A program made the translations under genes and the position numbers. A DNA stretch of 64,000 nucleotides, taken from Shewanella holmiensis (GTDB lineage Bacteria > Pseudomonadota > Gammaproteobacteria > Enterobacterales > Shewanellaceae). The stretch is taken from positions 124,001 through 188,000 of the forward strand of contig NZ_JAMTCD010000004.1 in assembly GCF_025370255.1 (NCBI RefSeq), given 5' to 3'. The stretch's first letter is position 1; each line of letters opens with the position of its first letter. Below, piece by piece: positions 57,679-64,000 of this stretch. The notes under the pieces were generated by a model. That model was given only the letters and a program-made list of their open reading frames with translations, made no database searches and was not told where the DNA came from.

Positions 57679-60045
57679 TTATCTTGTCCATACCCAGTTT
57701 TCAATTTCTTCAGGGTCAACACCATTTGCTTTGATGTAGTTCTTATGGTCAACCAAACGCTGAAGCATGTCTGTTGTTATGCGAACATGTTGTGTTTCGT
57801 CAATCACGCCTTGTTGGAACAACTTATAGGCCATATCTATCACTAAGTGATAACGAGAAGTCCCGTTACGTACACCCATATCGAATGGTGTGGTGGTTGA
57901 ACCTTCTTCTTCATAACCTTTAATACGGAAACGGCGGTTACCTTTATAATCAAATACGAGTTTTTTGATAGTATTTGGATAACCATGGTAGTTGAATACC
58001 ACGCCTTTATCTTCAGTGAAGACTTCATCCATCATCCAAGGCTTGCTTTGGAATTTAAGGCTGCCAAGGCCACTGCTGTGGAGTTCAGATACACTCACAA
58101 AACGGATGCGCACTCTAGGTAAAATCTCACGGATGAGTACGAGTGAAGCCATACATTCTTGAGTGGCATAATCACCACAACCAGCTAGTACTACATCTGG
58201 ATTTTCATCCGATGCGAAATCCCACACCATGATGCCATCTTTAGCCTGCTTACGCGCTTCTTCTAATGATAACCATTGTGGTAGTGATTTTTTACCCGCT
58301 ACGATAATGTTTAATTTATCTCGGTCTGCATATGCGCGTTCAGTATAAACCAGAGTGCTGTTAGCATCTGCTGGTAAATAAGCAGAGATAATGTTTGGAT
58401 GTTTCTCTAACATTGCGCCCAAGAATGACGGATTCTGGTGAGAATAACCATTGTGATCCTGGCGTTCTAATAGTGAAGACAACACAACGTTACACGCAGG
58501 GATTGGCTTACGGAAGTGAATGTCTTGGCTAGCATGCACATACTTACAGTATTGGTCAGCCATTGATGACACAACTTGAGAGAAAGCCTCATACGTTGGG
58601 AACATGCCGTGACGACCGGTTACAGTGTAACCGTGAAGCATACCGAAAAGTAAGTTTTCAGATAACAACTCAATCACTCGGCCATCACGAGACATATCTT
58701 CGTCCCAGCTTTCAATAGGCCATTGCCATGCGCGATCTGTTTCTTCAAACACAGCTTGTAATTGGTTTGAATAGGTTTCATCAGGGCTAAAAATACGCAG
58801 GTTACGTTGATCGCGGTTCAGTTTGAAGGCATCACGCATCCATTGGCCCATTTTCAACATAGAGTATCCACGTTGACCGCGAGGTGTTTCAGGACCATAA
58901 CCTAGTTTAGCCAGATCAGGATTGGCTAATGCGCGTACCACTTCACCACCGTAGCTTAGGCGTTGACGGCCACAACACAAATCTTTTGGTGGCACGAGTG
59001 ATAAAATGTCTTTATCAAAGACCAGTTCGCCAGATTCTGTAGTTTGGACTAACTCATCAAATTTATAGCTGGCTAACCATTGATCAAGCGCCTCTAAATG
59101 GCCTTTATCGGTAGCACAGTTGTTGACAATAACTTGGTGCGATTCACAGTTACCTTCAAGTTTCTTGCCTGCGTATTCTGACGTACCAGTCCAGCCTTTT
59201 GCTGTTCTCATTAAAATGACAGGCCAGCGTGGCTTAACGACATCTTCACCTGAACGAGCTCGGCGTTGAATATCTGTGATCATGTCATAAGATAAATCCA
59301 TTGCTGCTGTCATCTGTTCATAGATGTCAGTATCAAGTTCATCATCAACAATGATTGGATGGTAACCAAGGCCACGGAATTCTAAATCAAGTTCTTCATG
59401 GCTCATTCGGCCCATACGAGTTGGACCTGAAATTTTATAACCATTGATATGCACTATAGGTAATACCGCACCGTTATTAGCAGGAGACACTAATCGGTTA
59501 GCATACCAAGATGCAGCTAGTGGACCTGTTTCTGCTTCACCGTCACCGATTAAACAGGTTGCAATAAGATTGGGGTTATCAAGAACAGAGCCCCAAGCAA
59601 CGGATAATGAGTAACCTAGCTCACCACCTTCTAAAATTTGTCCCGGTGCTTCAGGGTTAGCATGTGATGGGTAACCGTAAGCTGCTGAGAATTTCTTACA
59701 GATATCTTCGATACCCGTTTCTGTGAAAGGAATTGTTTCTGGGTAGAAATGGCTTAATGAACCTTCCATAAACAAGTTAGCTTGTACTGCAGGGAAACCA
59801 TGTCCTGGGCCAACAAGATAAATGAATTCACGGTTATGTTTAACGATAAGACGGTTTACGTTGGCATAAACAAAGTTGATACCAGGACATGTTCCCCAGT
59901 GGCCTAATAATCTTGGCTTAATATCCGTGTGCTCAAGCTTGCGTTTGTACAATACATTTTGCTTAAGATAAATTTGTGAAGTAGCAAGAAAATTGGTAGC
60001 TCTAACATATTTTTTCAGAGCAATAATTTCATTAGCAGTTGTCAT
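57679..60045 (-). CDS. xfp: xylulose/fructose 6-phosphate phosphoketolase
   Basis: A 788-residue thiamine diphosphate enzyme. Signatures are VGPGHGFPA, EGGELGYSLSVAWG, GDGEAETGPLAA and the ETDRAWQWPIE region of the Xfp family. It cleaves xylulose 5-phosphate or fructose 6-phosphate with phosphate to acetyl phosphate and a sugar phosphate. A GAGG site precedes ATG 60045; five codons upstream are in frame. No acetate kinase or phosphotransacetylase is nearby; with tal-pgi close by, a route from hexose phosphate to acetyl phosphate is possible. Confidence 0.94.
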   Translation of the reverse strand: MTTANEIIALKKYVRATNFLATSQIYLKQNVLYKRKLEHTDIKPRLLGHWGTCPGINFVYANVNRLIVKHNREFIYLVGPGHGFPAVQANLFMEGSLSHFYPETIPFTETGIEDICKKFSAAYGYPSHANPEAPGQILEGGELGYSLSVAWGSVLDNPNLIATCLIGDGEAETGPLAASWYANRLVSPANNGAVLPIVHINGYKISGPTRMGRMSHEELDLEFRGLGYHPIIVDDELDTDIYEQMTAAMDLSYDMITDIQRRARSGEDVVKPRWPVILMRTAKGWTGTSEYAGKKLEGNCESHQVIVNNCATDKGHLEALDQWLASYKFDELVQTTESGELVFDKDILSLVPPKDLCCGRQRLSYGGEVVRALANPDLAKLGYGPETPRGQRGYSMLKMGQWMRDAFKLNRDQRNLRIFSPDETYSNQLQAVFEETDRAWQWPIESWDEDMSRDGRVIELLSENLLFGMLHGYTVTGRHGMFPTYEAFSQVVSSMADQYCKYVHASQDIHFRKPIPACNVVLSSLLERQDHNGYSHQNPSFLGAMLEKHPNIISAYLPADANSTLVYTERAYADRDKLNIIVAGKKSLPQWLSLEEARKQAKDGIMVWDFASDENPDVVLAGCGDYATQECMASLVLIREILPRVRIRFVSVSELHSSGLGSLKFQSKPWMMDEVFTEDKGVVFNYHGYPNTIKKLVFDYKGNRRFRIKGYEEEGSTTTPFDMGVRNGTSRYHLVIDMAYKLFQQGVIDETQHVRITTDMLQRLVDHKNYIKANGVDPEEIENWVWTR

Positions 60046-60530
60046 AGTGGCCTCGTACATAGTGAAATATAAAATACTTAGTCTTAATTTAAGAACACTG
60101 TATTCTTATTTTGTGGTTAATAATGTGTGATGGTTCAAACTTTTGCTAACCAGATGGGATAAAAAAACAGCAGTATTGTTTTTGAAGTGTTAACGGGTTT
60201 AATTTTGAGCAGTTTATAAGGTTGTCGATTTGTTATTCTGGCGGGGGAGGAATGTTTTTTTGCGATCAGCTTATCAAGATCAGTTTGACAGCTCGTGTTA
60301 ATTTGCTCTTGTTAAAAAAATACAATTAACACTGAAATTTCAGTTTAGTTGGGCAAACTAAATTAGAGATAGTTTGTTGAATGAGTATAATGAAGCCAGT
60401 TAAATAACGGGTTATTACTCAGTTATTACATTAAATCTATAATAATCAAATAACTAAGATATTTTTATTTTGTCGTGCTTATACTTAGGTTGCACAAAAT
60501 AAAGCTATCCCAAAGGAATAGACAAGCATT
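60046..60530. other. xfp-symporter divergent intergenic region
   Basis: A 485-base AT-rich region with both promoters. ACTGAAATTTCAGT (60331-60344) is a perfect palindrome, followed at once by TTTAGTT-GGGCA-AACTAAA (60344-60362). GATCAG occurs twice, 14 bases apart, near 60264-60283. No gene recognised. Confidence 0.55.
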
Positions 60531-61973
60531 ATGGCAATGTTAGAGACGATCGTTAATTTTTTAAATGACCTCCTATGGGGCAAATTATTAGTCTACGGAC
60601 TAGTGGGTGCAGGGTTATATTTCACCATTAGACTGGGATTTATTCAGTTTAGCCAGTTTGGTCATGGTCTTAAGTTACTTTCTATAAGTCGCCGACCAGG
60701 AAAGAATGGCTTGTCATCTTTTCAAGTATTTTGTACCAGTATGGCAGCGCGTGTCGGTGCAGGTAATATGGCTGGTGTAGCATTTGCAATAGGTGTTGCA
60801 GGGCCAGGGGCTGTTTTTTGGATGTGGGCTATTGCGGTTTTAGGCATGGCCACAGCAATGATCGAATCCACACTTGCTCAAGTTTACAAAGTTAAAGATG
60901 TGGATGGACAATATCGCGGCGGCCCTTCTTATTATATGGAGAAAGGTTTAGGGCAGCGTTGGATGGGGATTTTATTCTCCATTCTACTCATTATCTGTTT
61001 TGGTCTAGTCTTTAATGCTGTTCAAGCTAATACCATTGCTGGCGCAATGACGACGGTATTTGATTTTAATCCGCTTTATGTGGGGATTGGGATCACAGCC
61101 TTTAGCGGCGTCGTTATTATGGGTGGTTTAAAGAAAGTGGCTAAGGTTTCTGAATTTATTGTACCTGTGATGGCGCTGGCTTATATCTTGATGGCATTTG
61201 TAGTTGTAATGATGAATGTAACCGAGCTGCCTAGAGTGTTTATGCTTGTTATCAATAGTGCGTTTGGTTGGCAAGAAGCGGCTGGTGGTGCCATTGCTTA
61301 TAGTGTTGCGCAAGCCATGCAAGCTGGTATCGCACGTGGTTTGTTTTCAAATGAAGCCGGTATGGGCAGTGCGGCAAATATTGCCGCCAGCGCATCTCCT
61401 AATCCGAATCACCCAGCATCACAGGGTTACATTCAAATGATGGGGGTATTTTTCGATACCATCGTGATTTGTACCGCGACAGCAGCAATTATTTTATTAT
61501 CAGGTGAGGCCGCAGGCTCTGGTGAAGGTATTGGTATGACAATCAATGCCCTATCTTCACATGTTGGCAGTTGGGGTGGTGGATTTATTGCAGCTGCCAT
61601 TTTGCTATTTTGTTTTACTTCGATTATTGCAAACTACTCTTATGCTGAAACCAATGTGATGTTTTTATCAGGTAATAGTAAAAAGGCGTTACCCATTTTT
61701 AGATTGATTGTATTAGGCATGGTCATGTTTGGTGCTATGGCTAAAATTGGTTTGGTGTGGGATTTAGCCGACGTTTCAATGGGCTTAATGGCCTTGGTGA
61801 ATATTGTCGCCATTTCATTACTATCAGGTTTAGCTATTCGAGTCATTAATGACTATCGCGAGCAAGTTAAGGCTGGCAAAGATCCCGTATTTGATACCAG
61901 TAAATTTCCGGAGTTAGCTGATCAATTAGAAGAAAAGATTTGGCCTGACGGCTCCGCAAAACATAAGTCATAG
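60531..61973 (+). CDS. sodium:alanine/glycine symporter (AGCS family)
   Basis: A 480-residue transporter with about eleven membrane segments. AGCS signatures are SMAARVGAGNMAGVAFAI, YRGGPSYYMEKGLG and RGLFSNEAGMGSAANIAA. It brings in alanine or glycine with sodium, which fits a marine bacterium. The substrate is inferred from the family. The ATG follows an AAAGGAA site. Confidence 0.92.
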   Translation: MAMLETIVNFLNDLLWGKLLVYGLVGAGLYFTIRLGFIQFSQFGHGLKLLSISRRPGKNGLSSFQVFCTSMAARVGAGNMAGVAFAIGVAGPGAVFWMWAIAVLGMATAMIESTLAQVYKVKDVDGQYRGGPSYYMEKGLGQRWMGILFSILLIICFGLVFNAVQANTIAGAMTTVFDFNPLYVGIGITAFSGVVIMGGLKKVAKVSEFIVPVMALAYILMAFVVVMMNVTELPRVFMLVINSAFGWQEAAGGAIAYSVAQAMQAGIARGLFSNEAGMGSAANIAASASPNPNHPASQGYIQMMGVFFDTIVICTATAAIILLSGEAAGSGEGIGMTINALSSHVGSWGGGFIAAAILLFCFTSIIANYSYAETNVMFLSGNSKKALPIFRLIVLGMVMFGAMAKIGLVWDLADVSMGLMALVNIVAISLLSGLAIRVINDYREQVKAGKDPVFDTSKFPELADQLEEKIWPDGSAKHKS

Positions 61974-62020
61974 ATAGTAGAAAGATATAATGCATTGAAA
62001 ATGTGCGTTAGCTTAATCGA

Positions 62021-62050
62021 AAAAACCATGCTGATTTAGCATGGTTTTTT
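62021..62050 (+). terminator. terminator of the symporter gene
   Basis: AAAACCATGCT-GATTT-AGCATGGTTTT and a further T run, about 50 bases after the stop. Confidence 0.9.
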
Positions 62051-62097
62051 TATATTAGTCACGTATCATAAACCTAATTAAGAAAGAGGAGCAAACT

Positions 62098-62874
62098 ATG
62101 CTGGTTTTAGTATCACCTGCCAAAACATTAGATTTTGAAAATCCCCCTGCGACGAAAACATTCACTCAGCCAACATTATTATCCTACAGTGAATCACTTA
62201 TTAAGGTTTGTCGTGAGCTTTCGCCAGTTGATATAGCCAGCTTGATGAAGGTCAGTGATAAAATTGCAGGGTTAAATGCAGCCCGATTTGCACAGTGGCA
62301 GCCCAACTTTACTCCCGATAACGCCAAGCAAGCCATTTTTGCTTTTAGAGGTGATGTCTATACAGGCTTTGATGCGGATAGTTTATCTGAAGCACAAATT
62401 CAATCAGCACAGCAACATTTACGCATACTATCTGGTTTATATGGATTACTTAAGCCGTTAGATTTAATGCAACCATATCGCCTTGAAATGGGAACAAAGC
62501 TTGCTAATCCTCATGGAAGTAACCTATATGCTTTTTGGGGCGATACCATTACCAAAGAGGTAAATAATGCATTACTAGAACAAGGTGATGACATCATTAT
62601 TAATTTAGCTTCTAATGAGTATTTTAAGTCGGTAAAAGTAAAACAACTTAATGGTCAGTTAATTACGCCAGTGTTCAAAGATTGCAAAAATGGACAATAC
62701 AAAGTCATCAGCTTTTATGCCAAAAAAGCCCGTGGTTTGATGGCAAGATACTTGATAGATAAGCAACCTAAGACATTATCAGCATTACTCGAATTTGATC
62801 TTGAAGGCTATTTTTATAGTCCCGCGCAATCCACCCCGAATAGCCCTGTGTTTTTACGAGAAGAGCAAGTTTAG
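62098..62874 (+). CDS. yaaA: peroxide stress protein YaaA
   Basis: A 258-residue YaaA (DUF328). It starts [13 protein letters not shown] and has [44 protein letters not shown] and the [10 protein letters not shown] motif. In E. coli it is induced by OxyR and lowers free iron and Fenton damage during peroxide stress. The AAAGAGGAG site is strong. Confidence 0.95.
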   Translation: MLVLVSPAKTLDFENPPATKTFTQPTLLSYSESLIKVCRELSPVDIASLMKVSDKIAGLNAARFAQWQPNFTPDNAKQAIFAFRGDVYTGFDADSLSEAQIQSAQQHLRILSGLYGLLKPLDLMQPYRLEMGTKLANPHGSNLYAFWGDTITKEVNNALLEQGDDIIINLASNEYFKSVKVKQLNGQLITPVFKDCKNGQYKVISFYAKKARGLMARYLIDKQPKTLSALLEFDLEGYFYSPAQSTPNSPVFLREEQV

Positions 62875-62984
62875 AGCTTGTAAGGCTTTAAAGATTGTAA
62901 GCTAAGGGATTGTTGGTCATGAGTGCAATGAAGGTTACCTATTAAACCAGACCTCAGCTTAAATAGCGCTTTATCAGTTAATGC

Positions 62985-63012
62985 AAAAAAGCCCTTAATA
63001 AGGGCTTTTTTA
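62985..63012. terminator. bidirectional terminator
   Basis: AAAAAAGCCCTT and AAGGGCTTTTTT form a stem with A and T runs between yaaA and the convergent peptidase. Confidence 0.92.
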
Positions 63013-63029
63013 TCAATATGACATTGAAA

Positions 63030-64000
63030 TTATTTAGACGAAGCTAACGGTCTTAAATCAATTTCAGATTGCGCCATCATATAAGCAAATTGAACATAAG
63101 CAGCCACATTTTGGGCTAATGCCTTGGGATCAATTTTATCTAAGGTGTCATTAGGCGTGTGGTGGTAATCAAAGTAATCGGTACCATCTTGTTTTAATGA
63201 TGCAACAGGAACGCCTAAACCCGGCATCATAGATACATCTGGGCCACCAGACGCATCGTTTGTGCCTAACGCGACGCCAAATAGCGTCATTGCAGAGACT
63301 TGATGTTGTGCCTGACTAAAGCTGCTAGGTGCGACATTGAAGTCTATTTGATAAATTGGTCCTGCGCCAAAATCAGATTCTGCCGCAATATAGTGCTTAT
63401 CTAATTCATCCGCATGTTGAGCAGCGTATGCTTTACCGCCGACCAAGCCCACTTCTTCAGCAGCATATAAGACAACCCTTACAGTGCGAGCTGGCTTTTG
63501 CGGCAGATCTTGAATTAACTTTGCCGCAGCGGTCACAATTGCCACACCTGCGCCATCATCTATTGCACCTGTGCCTTCATCCCATGAGTCTAAATGTGCT
63601 CCGATTAGCACTATTTCGTCAGGCTTACTGCTGCCAGTCACTTCGGCGATGACATTATATGATGTTGCAATACCAAGGTTTTCTGAGGTCATATTTAATG
63701 ACATCACAATATTAGGGTCGCGTTTAAGCATGTCGTTAATCAGTTCTGCATCAGGAATAGACATTGCCGCTGCAGGAATTTTAGGTACATCTTCTTCATA
63801 TCGCATCATGCCAGTGTGTGCCATACGGTCGTGATTTGTGCCTATTGAACGAATGACAATAGCAACCGCTCCCTTTTTAGCGGCTTCAACGGCACCTTTT
63901 GAACGACCACCCACAGTCACACCATAACCATTACCATCTTTATGACGCTCAGTTTTATGGTCGATGAATACTATTTTACCTTCTATGCGACCAGGAGAGG
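63030..64000 (-). CDS. M28 family metallopeptidase, N-terminus outside window
   Basis: The reading frame stays open to the window edge, so the gene begins beyond 64000; 323 residues are visible. The part near the edge (KKGAVAIVIRS) looks like a PA domain. The M28 zinc ligands follow: GAHLDSWDEGTGAIDDGAG (His, Asp), AAEEVGL (catalytic and ligand Glu), ESDFGAG (Asp) and DYHHTPNDT (His). It is probably an exported aminopeptidase or carboxypeptidase Q-like enzyme. The start and signal peptide cannot be seen. Confidence 0.92.
   Translation of the reverse strand, partial: SPGRIEGKIVFIDHKTERHKDGNGYGVTVGGRSKGAVEAAKKGAVAIVIRSIGTNHDRMAHTGMMRYEEDVPKIPAAAMSIPDAELINDMLKRDPNIVMSLNMTSENLGIATSYNVIAEVTGSSKPDEIVLIGAHLDSWDEGTGAIDDGAGVAIVTAAAKLIQDLPQKPARTVRVVLYAAEEVGLVGGKAYAAQHADELDKHYIAAESDFGAGPIYQIDFNVAPSSFSQAQHQVSAMTLFGVALGTNDASGGPDVSMMPGLGVPVASLKQDGTDYFDYHHTPNDTLDKIDPKALAQNVAAYVQFAYMMAQSEIDLRPLASSK

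Noticed and set aside
1..64000. Prophage, insertion sequence, CRISPR array, tRNA or rRNA
   Set aside because: No integrase, transposase, terminal repeats, spaced repeats or tRNA/rRNA sequence was recognised; the content is core housekeeping genes throughout.

Overview
The window is a contiguous stretch of a gammaproteobacterial chromosome. Gene order, protein character and low G+C point to Shewanella, probably a cold-marine species of the S. frigidimarina type. The strongest genus-level evidence is the run gltD-gltB / yhcC / stand-alone Hpt (hptA) / oxyR / membrane-bound class III adenylate cyclase / mutH / rppH-ptsP, followed by nhaA-nhaR, nadB, rpoE-rseABC-lepAB-rnc-era-recO-pdxJ-acpS, ffh, rpsP-rimM-trmD-rplS, aroF-tyrA, pheA and raiA. 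The species suggestion is inference. No rRNA, tRNA, CRISPR array, prophage or insertion sequence was recognised.

Layout. 1-10.5 kb: nitrogen assimilation (gltBD), radical SAM protein, Arc phosphorelay Hpt, peroxide regulator, cAMP synthesis and mismatch-repair endonuclease, then an 800-bp AT-rich gap with DnaA boxes in the position of E. coli DARS2. 10.5-19 kb: rppH-ptsP-TSUP operon, an inverted Vibrio-type thyA where lgt-thyA would be expected, the Na+/H+ antiporter nhaA with nhaR, and sdhE-cptA. 19-30.4 kb: nadB, then the sigma-E operon running into the lepA/lepB/rnc/era/recO/pdxJ/acpS housekeeping cluster. 30.4-37.3 kb: Mpo1-like membrane protein, corB-like and ypjD genes, ffh, and the ribosomal rpsP operon. 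37.3-46.6 kb: aromatic amino acid genes (aroF-tyrA, pheL-pheA, trpR), ribosome hibernation factor raiA, a cytochrome b561/cytochrome c' pair and slyD. 46.6-52.1 kb: threonine operon with leader peptide. 52-64 kb: hemerythrin-like protein, pgi-tal, an OmpA-family porin, phosphoketolase, an alanine symporter, yaaA and an M28 peptidase that runs off the edge.

How it works together. Much of the window is amino acid synthesis under RNA-level and operator control. Two complete transcription attenuators can be read directly: a Phe-rich leader before pheA and a Thr/Ile-rich leader before thrABC. Two nearly identical TTTACGTTARCGTAAA palindromes lie upstream of gltB and of the thr operon, suggesting one regulator for both. 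CRP-type sites lie before raiA and before the adenylate cyclase gene, and a sigma-E promoter lies before rpoE.

Most unusual items: PheA carries a C-terminal domain of about 220 residues resembling a degenerate type I-beta DAHP synthase. The thyA gene is of Vibrio type, inverted, and accompanied by loss of lgt from the locus. A probable DARS2 counterpart lies between mutH and rppH. A hairpin plus U-tract sits between the promoter and start codon of the rpsP operon. Coordinates of starts were chosen from ribosome binding sites and family alignments from memory; no database search was run.
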